A DNA stretch of 64,000 nucleotides. Source: Protula sp. h YS-2021. Its lineage: Eukaryota > Annelida > Polychaeta > Sabellida > Serpulidae. The translations under genes were made by a program, and so were the position numbers. The notes under the pieces were generated by a model. That model did no database searches. It saw only the letters and a program-made list of their open reading frames with translations, and had not been told where the DNA came from. The stretch's first letter is position 1; every line of letters starts with the position of its first letter. Positions 22,901 through 36,500 of the stretch are shown here, one piece after another. The stretch is from assembly GCA_949752745.1 (NCBI GenBank), contig OX457027.1:64276329-64340328 (forward strand), written 5' to 3'.

Positions 22901-25900
22901 GATAATGGACATCATCATGTCAACAATGGTCTCGAAATTCTGCAGCTTCAAGTGTCGGCCGTTAGTCACTTTTGCCATGGAACTGAAGAATTTCTCTGTC
23001 TGGTTGTTTTCGTTGCATTGGACTGAATAGATCTGCACTCCCTATGGAAAAAAATTTTGAGATCTAGTTTAAGAAATACTCTTCACTTACATTTTGTATG
23101 TCATCCATAAATTTTCTATTCAGTATTACTGATTTACTTTTTGGCCTTTATTAGTTTGTATATTTTTGTTTAAATGTGAATTGAAACTCACCATTTCATT
23201 ATAGAGGCGTTCCACTTCTTCCTTCCAATCAATCTTGAGTTTATTTTGCGGATCATTTGCTTCGTGCGGAATAGCGTCGCCGATCATCACCAGAGAGCGC
23301 TGTGTACCGGAAGTCCAGCTCAACTCCTCGCGCACTTGCCGCAGAACCAGCTCATAGCATTCTGGGAAATCACCACCTCCCGTACCGCTCACGTTCTTGA
23401 CAAAGTCGCACAGCTCGCTGACGTCAGTGCTGAAATCGAGCCACTTGGTGACGTAGTTGTGCGAGTCGCAGTAATCTCCGTGAGCGAACACGGCCATGCG
23501 CAGCGCCGGGATGTCCTTCTTCAGACGCTCCATGATTTCCTGCACCTTCTTTCGGACCTGAGAACAAGAGAGTGGGCTGGTAATTGCACAGTCAATGTAA
23601 TTATCACGCACGGTTTAAAAATTGAACAAAAATGTAGTCATTCATGTCACATATCATGTGCTAAACTGTTTTTCCATTTGGAAATTTGAATCAGCTAAGA
23701 ACTGTTCCAGTTAATTCGAAAAGTTCCATAAAATAACACGATATTTAACTTAAAATTTTCTGTATTCTTTGTTCCACTTCTGCCAGTAATTTTCTATTGG
23801 TAGCTTTGCTTACCTCGGCGATACATCCCGACATGGAACCAGTGGTGTCAAAGGAAAAGACAATTTCTAGTGGCATCGGCCCATCTGTGGGCATCATTTT
23901 ATTTACTCCCGAATTCTCCCTGGACAAAGGGGACATTTTGGTGTTGTCTTCTTTGTTAAATTAGACTAGTTTCTTTCTTCTGAACGTCTTTGAAGTTGCT
24001 TGTTTTCTTGTAGTGGCTATGCTAGAAAATGCTTTGAATAAAACTGGATGGTAGTCGTTGAATTTATATAGTAATAGCGTGTGTAGAAATCTGTTGACAT
24101 CATTATGACGATTCACAAGTAGCCAATTGGAAAGCCATATCGGTGTTTGCGTTCTTACTTGTTATTAAGGTTTGTGGGCTAAGTTGGGAAAGTAAACTGT
24201 TAAAGACGGCATGCATGCCTTGTATTAACGCCGTAATACCCATATTGAGCCTCATGCAAGTCATTCGTATTGCCGACCTAAGATAAGGCCGGATTTGGGT
24301 AATTTTGTACGGCTTGACAACATTTTGTACAAGTTCTTTTGTAAACTAATTTCTGCTTGAAAAATATCTGCTTCTGGTAGTTTAATTTTGGCCTAGGACC
24401 CGCAAAAACTTTCAAAAAGTGAATAAAACTTTCATTGAAAGAATTGCAGTTTTGTTAATTAAAGTTGGTCAGAGGTATTGTCCCCTTTCGGGGTGGGGCG
24501 GGGGGAGGTATTGGCACGGTGGTAAAGGTATGGGGGTATTATCTCGGGGAGTGTAAGATCCGGGATGTGTTCGAGGGCGGAACGGTCCGGAATCCGTGGG
24601 AGGGGGGGGGGGGGGAGCTGGTAGCCCAGTTGGTAGAGCGCTCGTTTTCAAATCTAGGGTGTATAGCCGGTGCGGGTTTGAATCCTGCTCGTGCCTATTA
24701 GCTGTGCACTCAGTTATGATCCCCCCTAGGGATTCAAACTGGAATGGCCCATTTTACTATAATGTTGCAGGGTAGTCCTGATATAGCGCTGAGAATGTGG
24801 AAAATGTAGCGCAGTTAAAATGTAGAAACCACAACTGAGTCTGCCGCATAAGTTCATTTTCCCCATTTTATGCTCCTCCTAAATGTTTTCACTCTAACCT
24901 TTTAGGAGTGAGTCCTTTTAACCTGCCCCCTCCCCATCCTTGTTCGCAGAAGTTGTGATACGGACTATTCTCTGAAATGTACGTACGAAAAATCTCAGAC
25001 CGCCCCCCTCCCGCACCGCCCATACGTATGCACTTCATGGATGAACCCTGACTACCCTCCCCCACCCCCACCCCCCACAAGAATGCTACTTACAGATTTA
25101 GCTTATTAAAAATTATAAATCGAGACACGTATTTGATTCGATTTCATCGGATTTTGACCAGATGTTATCCATTTCCAGCGCTCAAGAATCTGGTTCTAAT
25201 AAATACTTTTCTTGTGTTAATTACACACTGATTATTAAAAAAAAAAAAAAAACAAAGGAAAATATTTGTTTATGGCGCGTTTAATGTGGAAAGTATTGAA
25301 TGCTTAGCTAGATGTACAGTACTTAACGAATGAATATTGATTTGCGGCTAGTGTACTGAGTTTGATTTAATCATAATTTAGAGAGTACTTTCATTTTCTC
25401 TTTTGTTAATAAGAAAAAGGGAGATACATTGTTCAACTTATTATCCCCCGTGTAACGGAGGGATATAGTTTTCAGCTTGTCCGTCCGTCCGTCCGCTCTA
25501 ATATACTATTTTTTGTCCAGGCTGTGACTCCAAAATTGTTCATGCTAATGCTTTTTCGTATTTTGTGTATATTGAAGGTGTACAATGCAATTGATGAAAA
25601 ATTGTCAAAATGACAGTATTTTGAAAATAGATAAAAATTTAGTTCGAATGATGTGACATTTTGTCCAGGCCGTAAGTCCATAAGTATTAATGCTGATGCT
25701 TTTTCGTTTTGCATGCTGTTAATACGTATATTGCAGTTGTACAACGTCGTATTTGTGTTCGATTTGGTGAAAAATTGTTAAAATGACAGTATTTTGAAAA
25801 TAGGTAAAAATTAAGTTCGAATGTACAAAGATGTGACATTTTGTCCAAGTCGTAACTCTAGAACTGTTAATGCTAATGCTTTTTCGTTTTTCATGCGGTT

Positions 25901-28900
25901 AATACGTATATTGGAGGTATGCAACGTCGTCTTATTTTTTAAATCGACCAAAAAACATCCAATGACATTATGTGTTACACGGGGGATCCTGCGTCACTGA
26001 AGCTCTAGTTATATTTATTGCACATTAAATCCAGTAGCAAGTTAAATTAATAACATCTCTGTACAGAAACTCAGCAACAATTCTACCACTACAGTACATG
26101 CAATATGTTACAATGTGAATGCAAGATCTGGACTTGTTACGGAATACCTTAATACCCGAAAGAATTCACAAGAGCAGTTCATTGAAACCTAAGTTACCTA
26201 ATTTCTATTGCAACAATTAATTGTAATGCATTGCCACAAGCGAGAATTGTACTGGGATATGCCCAGAGAAAGCTTTCAAACATACGTCCATTTTTCTAGT
26301 AAATTATTTTGTTTTGTCTATAATTTATAGTGGCTTAAGTTTTTTATTCTTTTTAAATGTCTGCTTCATATTTTTTGTTTTAAATAAATACTTATTTATA
26401 AAAGTGTGTTTTCCAGATCTATATTTCCAGAAGAAACCAATCAAGTGCATTTCCGTTTCTTTATTTCTACATCTTTGAAAAAAGCTGAACGTATTTTTAA
26501 AAACATTCATGTTTAAATAACAAATATATCTTCAACAATGAGAACACAAATGCTGATAAAACATCAGTTATTTATATAACGAGAAGTTCAATATGGCTGT
26601 CCTTTTCGTGCAAGCACGACGCTACGTCGGCTTCGCCTAGGAAACAGTTGCCGAGGCGTGGCTTTTCCAGACCACGCATAATCGTAAGTGCTATGTACTA
26701 AGTTTTTCAGTTCCTCTATCGTAGAGCAGGATTTCCCTGAGTGGGTAATGTTCACGGTTTTGAATTCGGTCGCTCTGCGCACATACAGTTTACAGCCTCT
26801 CTGCAGAACGTCATCAATGTTTGCCTGCATTTTGGCGCCTCGTAGAAAGTAAGTGTCCCAGTTTTGTTCGTCAAAACCGTTGGTGAAGCCTCCCCAGACT
26901 GGAACCTTGCGAGTGCTGTCGGCGGTTTGTACGGATAATTCGTACATTGCCGGTCTGTCTGTGTCACGGAAGGCGAGTTTACACCGGTAACCGTCGTGGT
27001 TTCCCCGCCTTTCTTTCCACAAGTGGGCATGACTGCGAGGCGTCGTAGATCGGAATGCTTCGCTCCATTTACTCCAATTGAGCACGCGAAGTAAATGATG
27101 GTCGGTAACATTTTCACGGAGCAGACGCTTAGAAGTCCCGGATGTGGATGGCCCACCGGCGACCGTGGCCTTGACGGTGCGTGTCAGAGTCTTCGGGCCA
27201 GTTTTCGCAGTTGTCCTTTTCGTGATTCCACCAGCTTTGACTTTCTTCAGCGATGGCGTGAACAGTTTTCTCGCAGCTGTACCAGTCTTGGGCGTTGCTG
27301 GAGTACGTGGCTTCTTCGGGGCACCTGGTGGTTTAATTTTTGCTGCGCTGGGAATCGGTGATACGGTTGCTACGGCAGGAGAAGTAGTCCCATCGCCATC
27401 GCCAAGCGTTTTGAACATGCGCTCTAGTTCCCATCGTATTCCTGCGCCTTCTCGTGCACGCACTTCTTTTTCATACGCCTGGAAGTCAACAAAAAAGTAC
27501 TTAATATAAGTACACAAAATAATGAAACTTTTAGACTAAAGGTAATTCTTTTCTTCGTTTTCACTTACACATCTGACGGAGGATCAATCAGATACAACCT
27601 AGATAGACAGATTATCAAACAATTATACTATTAAATAAAAACTATGATGATTATTGAATTAAAGTTAAAATTGGAGAATTAACCGCTCACCTCAAAGAAC
27701 TCTGCTCCTCTTTCTCTGAAGACAATGGACATCATCATGTCAACAATGGTCTCAAAATTCTGCAGCTTCAAGTGTCGGCCGTTAGTCACTTTTGCCATGG
27801 AACTGAAGAATTTCTCTGTCTGGTTGTTTTCGTTGCATTGGACTGAATAGATCTGCACTCCCTGTGTAAAGAAAAATGTTGAGATCTAGTTTAAAAAATA
27901 CTCTTTTCCTCTATTATGTATGTCACGTATAAATTTTCTATTCGATATTACTGACTTACTATTTCACATTTATTAGTGTGTATATTTTTGTTTAAATATG
28001 AATTGAAACTCCTCACCATTTCGTTATAGAGGCGTTCCACTTCTTCCTTCCAATCAATCTTGAGTTTATTTTGCGGATCATTTGCTTCGTGCGGAATAGC
28101 GTCGCCGATCATCACCAGAGAGCGCTGTGTACCGGACGTCCAGCTCAACTCCTCGCGCACCTGCCGCAGAACCAGCTCGTAGCATTCTGGGAAATCACCT
28201 CCTCCCGTGCCGCTCACATTCTTGACAAAGTCGCACAGCTCGCTGACGTCAGTGCTGAAGTCGAGCCACTTGGTGACGTAGGTGTGCGAGTCGCAGTAAT
28301 CTCCGTGAGCGAACACGGCCATGCGCAGAGCCGGGATGTCCTTCTTCAGGCGCTCCATGATTTCCTGCACCTTTTTACGGACCTGTGAGAGCAAGAGAGT
28401 GGACTCGTAATTGTACAGTCAATATAATTATCGCTCTTAAAATTGTCAAGCGCTTTAAAAAATGAATAAAAATGTAGAGTCAGTCATGTCACATGCCATG
28501 TATTAAGTTATTCTGTTTTTTTTGTTTTTTTTTTGTTTTTTTTTTTTTTTGTTTTTTTTCTGTTTTTTTATTTCTTTTTTTTTTTTTTGAAATGGAAAAT
28601 TAAAAAGAAAATGAAGTCAATTTCCATTTAGAAATTTGAAATAGCTAAGAACTCGTTCTATTTAATTTGAAAGGTTCGACGTTATTTGGCTTAAAATTTT
28701 CTGTATTTTTGTTCGACTCTCGACAGTATTTTGTATTAGGAGCTTTGCTTACCTCTGCGATACATCCTGACATGGAACCAGTGGTGTCAAAGGAAAAGAC
28801 AATTTCTAGTGGCATCGGCCCATCTGTGGGCATCATTTTATCCACTCCCGAATTCTCCCTGGACAAAGGGGCCATTTTGGTGTTATCTTCTTTGTTAAAT

Positions 28901-29922
28901 TAGACTAGTTTCTTTCTTCTGAACGTCTTTGAAGTTGCTTGTTTTCTTGCAGCGGCTATGCTGGAAAATGCTGTGAATAAAACTGGGTGGTAGTCGTTGG
29001 ATTTATATAGTAATTTTCGTGTGTAGAAATCTGTTGACATCATTATGACGATTCACAAGTAGCCAATTGGAAAGCCATATCGGAGTTTGCGTTCTTGCTT
29101 GTTGTTTAGGTCTGGGGGCTAAGTTAGGGAAATAACCGTCAGAAAAGGTATGCATGACTAGTGTTAACGCCGGCAATACCCATATTGAGCCTCGTGTAAT
29201 ATCATTCACATTGCCGAACTAAGATAAGGCCAAGTTTGGGTAATTCATACACACAAATACGCGACAGCTTCATAATATTTTGTTCCACGTTCTTTTGTAG
29301 ACTAAATTCTACTTTAAAAAAGTGTCTGTCTCTGGTAGTTGTCTTGGTCAAGACAGTAAAAATGATAACGATAAAAAAGTGAATAAAACTTTCATTGAAA
29401 AAAGTGCAGTTTTGTTAAAGTTGTTCGAGGGGGGGGGGGGGGGGATGTAATGACCTCCTTCGCCGCGGATGGGGGTGGGGAGGGGGGGTTGGAATATTGG
29501 CTACCGGGGATGAGGTACGCGATATCATCTGGGGAGGGGGTAATGTCGGCTGGAGGGGGGGGAGGTTACGATCCAGGGGGTACGGTCCGGATCCGGTTTT
29601 ATCTTTTTAAGTGAAAACGTTTTTGTGCAAGACGTGTAAGCTGTGAAAATTCCTCAGGTGAAAATTTTCTTCTTGATATGAGTAATATATCGAACTGCGT
29701 AAAATAGTTACTGTTTCACTCTGAAGAGAAAGAAGAGGGCCGTTTGGTAAGAAGCAGAAGTTTGTAGACACCGCAACTGTGTTCAATCTCTCACACAAGT
29801 TAATTTTCCCCATTTTGTGCCTCCTAAAGGTTTTTCAAGATAACCTTTCAATTCTGAGGCCTCGATTGGGATGTGGCTTACATTCTTGTACCTTCTCGAG
29901 TTTCGTGATCTTTTCCACATAC

Positions 29923-29991
<69 letters not shown>

Positions 29992-32900
29992 CAATGTGCA
30001 TATATATATACATTTTTGTCGTGGGTGAACTAACGCATTTAAGACTACGGTAGTCTATTCCGGAATAGACTACCGGCCTTCAAATCCTTTTAAATGGAAC
30101 GTTTTTGTGTAATTTCAAATTTAAATATTATAAAACCTGTAAGTAATATCTGCTACAATGTAATATATGTGAAAAAATTAAAACGTTCTATTCCAGAGAA
30201 CTTTTAATTTCGGTAGTCTATTCCAGAATAGACGGTTGTCTATTCCGGAATAGACTACCGTAGTCAATTTAGCCAATTTCACCCGTGATAAAAATTATCT
30301 GAATTCTTATTTGCTTGATAAATTCTTATTTTAAATAATACAGTGTTATATATATATATGCACAATTTTTATGTTGCAGGTCCCGCCTTTTGGAGTTGGT
30401 TTCTGGCAAAAAACGTGTGACTGAAAATCATACAAGCATTTCTGGATCAAAACCGGTACCTTATAGATTCTTGATGCAAAACATTTCATGAGATTGCCTC
30501 TTGCATTCGTTTTGAGAAATTATCAACAGAAGTGTACCAAAGACTAGTCGGAACAAACCAATAGTTTGTTAGGGAATATTCTAAGATTAAAAGTGTATCA
30601 AAATCGAGTGGCGAGTTTTATCCAGGGCAGTTACACACCTAAAAAACAAGAATATTTTTAAGAAGATTTCCGATGTGTGGTGTACAGTTAACTGCACAGT
30701 TAACTTTTGTGAATTCCGGGCGGATAATCATTTACTAAATTCATTATTTTTATCACAGACAGTAACTCCACACGTGAAAAAGAACCTTGGTGGTGGTCAG
30801 CGCAAGGTAATTGATAAAATCACCAAATGTAATTAAACGTAAAGGAAAAATGCAATTACAAGTTTACAGATTAAAGAAAATTATTTTCTTCTGTGGTTTT
30901 GGCAACAGGCAATGATAACAATATTAATAGCGGTAGCAGTAGTTATAATAATAATAATAATAATAATAAGAAGAAGAAGAAGAAGAAGAAGAAGAAAACA
31001 TACGAAAAAATATAAAACAAACATGTTATGAGTGTCAAATACTTTCAGATTTTCAGATATTTTCAAAATGGTTTCAGAATGAACACACAACGCTGGGAAA
31101 CAAAACACCATTAAATACAAGGACGAAAAAAAGCAAGCGATGCCGCGTGTCGGATGAAGGGAGTGATGAGGACTTTGTTCCTGCGCTACGATCTACAAAG
31201 AAAAAGTACGTGGCAGAAAAAGAAAATAGTTCCCTGGTTAAGACGAGAAATTACATAGGAATTCAACTTAAAGAGATAAAATCGACATAAAAAATTACAA
31301 TAACATGTTTAGTGTTTATTATGTGATCACCACACGCTGTTTAAAATGGTCTCTTTCGTTATATGTTATATAATATAGCCTATGTCTTTTTGGAGTCTTT
31401 GGTTTTAAAGCCATGAGGTATACCGAAATGAGGCAACAAGTAATTACTTATTAAGGGTTCGGTACATGTGTTTTACAGGCGATATTTTGTGGAATCAGAA
31501 ACCGATTCGGATGAAAGTGACATCATTATCGTCGAAGATTCTAAAGAAAATACAAACCAATCTAACAGCCGCGTAATGAATTCACCTGCCACCTTTGCCA
31601 GCATGCCAGACTTAGTAAAAACTGCAACCGTTCAAACTCCTAAGCACGGAGACAACCAGTCAGATGCGTGGAAATTTCCATCCCCGAGCGAAACTAAAAC
31701 TGGAAAATTCCGCAGTCCTGAGCCATCATCAAGTACAGTGCCACAAAGTTCGTCGTTTAAAAGTGAAAGTGCATCGCCCAAATTTACTTCCCCTCAACAG
31801 TCAACAAGTGGATTGCCAAAGAAAGGTTTTTGTCAAGTTTTTTTTCTATTAGTTTACGACCGACAATAGTTGAAGAAAATATTTGTAGCCGCCGGTTACA
31901 TTTTCATATTGGTGGTAACAATGATGGATTGAACTCTGTACAAGTATTTTTCCAAAACAAATTTCAAAAAACGCCAAATAAACATCCCAAAATAAGTTCT
32001 GTCCAGTGTCGCGTTCAGTGCGAATCTGTCAAGAAGAGCATAGATATTTCGGTTATTCGTGTTTAGTTTCATATTTCTTGCGTAAGGTCACCCGTATCTG
32101 TACAGCTACTGGTGCAATTCACTCATCTCCAGACCAGTTCTGAGTGTCCCATGCGCGAATTTTAATCGAATGGACGCGTCTACCAAAATGGTAGCAGAGC
32201 GTGGTTTCGATCCACGGACCTCTGGGTTATGGGCCCAGCACGCTTCCACTGCGCCACTCTGCTGTTATGAACATCGCGATCTCAAAGTCCTTGCTCCTAT
32301 TGTGGAAACTCAGGGTTTGGCTGATGCAATTTTTGGCTTTTCAACAAATTAGTATATTGGTGATGTGTTTGGGGTACGGGTACATTGTGTGTGCAGCAGT
32401 AGAGCAATGGCTAATACGACTCATGAATATGTATGAGCGCCTGATGAATATTCATTATTACTAAACAATCCAAAAATATTGCATCAGCCAAGTTCAGTAA
32501 GCAGTTTAGCATTTGACCCAATGCATTGAGTGGTGATATCATGTTAGCAGAGTGGCGCAGTGGAAGCGTGCTGGGCCCATAACCCAGAGGTCCGTGGATC
32601 GAAACCAAGCTCTGCTATATTTTGTATAAATTATCACAAAAAAAGAAGAGAAAATAAAAAATCCAGCAAAATATAATAATAACAGTGCAGTAGTTTTTAG
32701 CCCCCAGCCAAAGTTTGACTGAGGGCTATTGCTATCGGTTAGTCCGTCTGTCCGTCTTGCCGTCCGTTAACATTTGGGGTGCTATATTTTGTACGCACCA
32801 AAAAGTCAAGTTTCCGTCGTCGGGTCGTTTTCAAATTTGACACAGTGAAAGAATATATATTAAAGATGTGCAATGTCAAGGATTCAGTTTGATCGACCAA

Positions 32901-33534
32901 AAATTCTCGAAATTATGGCCCTCTGAACTTGGGCAATTTTTCGTGTGTTGCACAGTCATACAGGCGACTTTGTACGCATCACTTCGACATGAACGCTTTG
33001 ATATAAGGCGTTGAACATAAAGGCGCTGGCTGGGGGCTTTGCATCTCTGATGCCTGTGTTTGACCTTTTGCCCAGTGTCTGTGCTGTTTGGTTTTTTGCA
33101 GTCAGCTGTCCCGTGTGTAGTATCCCGGTGACAGAGCGCTACATCAACCTGCATTTGGATCGATGCCTCAATGGTCCACCTCCTCAGCAAACCCGCCAGA
33201 AGTGAGTCTGGAAAAGCACGAAAAATAAAAAACAGTAATAAAAAATAGAAAGAAAAAATGCCATTTGATCATCGCGTTCTATGTTCTGATCAACACCTCA
33301 CTATTAAATCGCATTTTTTTTCTTTGATATTTATTACTATGACGTGACATTGTATTGCTTATAAATTGGAGAATCATAGCCCAGTGTTGTAGAAATTGGT
33401 TATACAGCGAGCATCAGTAAAAAACTGGGGGAAATATTTTGGAAATATATGTGTACAATGTCGTGATTTATTTTAAGGTGATGTTTATTTTTTGGCGCTT
33501 ATGGAAGTGTCACTTTTAATCATTACACGCTTCA

Positions 33535-33587
<53 letters not shown>

Positions 33588-36500
33588 CGCCTGAATTCCA
33601 CCCGAAAGGTTCCGTTGCGCCCAGAATACTTTTTTTATATTTTCAGCGTTGCCACATCATGCTTTTTTTTAAAAAGTAGTATACATTTTTTTAATTCTTA
33701 AAATCATACTTTTTTCTCCTTACTACTTTTTTATACTTTTTTTTTTTAATCAGCCGGATGAAACTACTTTTTTATCCTTATTTTTATCAATCTAATTGTT
33801 ATAAACATTATCTTTCATGTCGTTTATTGCATGTAAGTTTGGAAAAGACATGAGATACACACATTTCACAAAGCTGCATGAGATAAGATAATGTCTTTTT
33901 AATTAGTTCCACGTCAGGTAATTTTACAATTAAAGATTTTATTCTTATTTCGCGGAACATGGAGGGTCTGAATGCGTTTTATTAAAAATTCTTGATAATT
34001 TTTACTTATTATTTTGATACTATTTTAATACTTTTTTTTTCAAAAAATTATCGTTGACAAGACATTTTTTACTTTTTTGTGGCGACATTGTATTTTTACA
34101 CATCCAGGTTTATACTTTGCAGCCCGACACCAAAACGAAAAAAGCTGCCAAAGTTGGTGTACAATCTGATGAATGATAAAGACGTCCGCAAGCGATTAGC
34201 TGATGTGGGGTTACCCACGCACGGCGATAAACGGACGCTTGTGAAACGCCACCAAGAGTTCACGCTACTCTACAATACACAGTGCGATTCACTCAATCCA
34301 AAATCAAGTACGCTCTCTGCGTTGAATCGTTGGCTTCTATGATAATAACACAATTGTCTCCGCAACCTAACATGAAAATAGTAATTAAATAAATAGATGA
34401 ATAAATAAGTTAATAATACTCGAAAGCACTTTTTCTTGTCCTGTTAAAGGAATTTGCCGTGAACGGTCATTTGTTAAGATTTAATATAAATATTTGGTAA
34501 TTTTGAGATAGGTCTGCGTGTTGAAAAAAAACTGAGGACTCTGAAAAAAGTAGCATACCGATTAGTCCCGGGCCGCCACGTAGCTCGGCTTGGGGGGGAC
34601 ATAGTTTTCGGTCTGTCTGTCCGCCCGTCTGTCTGTCTGTACACTTTTTGTTAACAAACTCAAGCCTACATTTCTTAATCGATTGGCGAAATATTTTACA
34701 TATAGGTAGTACGAGTCCTAACAAGAGCTGGTATTGTAAATGAGCCACGTCGGCCCAAGGACATTGGCCCAAGCTGAACTTTAAAATTCACAGTCTTTGA
34801 GCACTTCTGTGAGTTTGTTAACATATATTCCTTAATTGTTTGAGGGTTTTAGTCCAACCCAACAAAATCAAATACTGGGAATTTACGCCGGCGGGAGACA
34901 TAGTCAGTTTCATTGACCTACCTGTTTCCTCTATCCGAGTTATCAGGTCATCGAACCGACTATATTTTGGTTCCAGCTGAGGAAATTGTGAGAGACATGC
35001 AGAAAAGCACGACGAAGCTGCTGTTCCAGCTATCCACGAGTAAGCCCACGAACACGCTGACCATCAACAAGGGCGCAACCAGCGAACAGATAGAGAAAGC
35101 TCAGAAAAACTATGGTAAAGATAATAGACCGGATTTCCTTCTCTAAGACGGCTTTTTGACAACTGTAATGTTGTTCATCAAACTCCGGGGTCCTTCTGTT
35201 TTGAAAGGGGCAGGGGGGTGTTGAAGGGGGAGGGAGGGTGGTGTTTTGAGCATTTTTCTCCAAAGAAACTAGAAAAAGTATGTTGTTGTCCTGCCCTTCC
35301 AACATAACATAAATAAATAGAATTCATAACAAACTAAGAACAATGTAATTTTACTGCAGAAGTGCTTGTGATTAAAGTAAGTTGATATCGGGGTGTTATA
35401 ACTGCTTTATGTAGTCCCTGAATGTGCAATGGGGGTCATATACAAGTAAGCCTTATAGCTACCTCTAAAACTGTTACATCGCAAGCAGATGACTTACCGA
35501 TTTATTTATTACAGCTAAACAACATAAGAGTCAGTTTGACCAATTGATCGCGGAGACCAGGGCCAGAATGAAACGAAGAAAGGAGGAACTGAGAGCGAAG
35601 AAAACGGAGAGTGAGGAAAAGCAAAATGAAAACGGTGACAGCAAGAATTCAAAATCCGACACAGACGAAAACCCCTCAACATCTGGTTCGGGAAATATGA
35701 CATCCAACTTGGATCATGGCGACAAGTGTGACGTCGGTGACGTGACGTCATCGGAGCAGTGTCGTGACGCTCAGTCGCCGCTGATTGCTGGGGAGATTTC
35801 TGCAGTCTCTGAAAAGCTCCCGAGAGTCGGCTCATTCCAGTCCGATTCTTCTTCGAAAGACCTTTTCGGGGAGGAGACAGTCGAAGGCAAACCAGAAAGC
35901 TCACATATCAACGAGTCGCGTACTGTTTTTGAAAACTTAGAGACGAGCCATCAAGATAGTGGCCCTGCTTGTGATACATACAAAGAGAGCGGCTCGAGTG
36001 GACAAGGCGACAACTCGCAGCCGGTCTCGGAGGCCTCGGACAATCTGGCATGGCTGTCACAGACAGCACCCCTGGAGGACAGCCAGAGAACGGAGTCTTA
36101 CAGGAGCGGCGCATCGTTTCGCTTGTTTGGGGAGTCAGACGAGGAGCTGGCCTTGGGCGATTCGGGAGTGGTGAGTGTTTAGCCTTGTAAAATTCGCTTC
36201 CAGACGGATATCAGTCTTGAACTGTGTCTGTTGTGTGAATTTTTGATGTCTGAAGATCACTTCATGGCAACGTTTTTGCTTTGCTGCATATGAATGTACA
36301 TATATATTCAGTAACTTTCATTTGTGGTGATTGGAGTAAGTGTGTAATTATAAGAGTTATGGCATGTCAAAGCAATTTTTTCGTGAAAGAACTGTGTGAA
36401 TAATCTTTTGGAGTATCGTATTAATTTGTTTTTTTTTTTTCTCTCTCTTGAACATCAGCACATTTTATACAGCGTTATATTTTTTTTAACATTACAAAGT

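Larger units (their letters stand above)
19675..24905. repeat. Tandem segmental duplication, unit A (carries vWA copy 2)
   Basis: Collinear with unit B (24945-29865), in the same orientation: a 3' flank with TTCATCGGATTTTGACCAG and CAAGATCTGG blocks, the whole vWA gene, promoter and 5' flank to the TTTTCCCCATTTT block. Unit A has its own insertions (19776-20227, 21042-21690 and the tRNA-like stretch at 24615). Confidence 0.8.
24945..29865. repeat. Tandem segmental duplication, unit B (carries vWA copy 3)
   Basis: Matches unit A through its length apart from private insertions, notably the 568-bp element at 25442-26009. Copy 1 of the gene shares only short flanks with these units, so it separated earlier. 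Confidence 0.8.

Noticed and set aside
34946..34976. Earlier acceptor for the RAD18 exon (ATCAG at 34946)
   Set aside because: Using the acceptor before 34977 gives KSTEEIVRDM, a much better fit to the family than the longer product.
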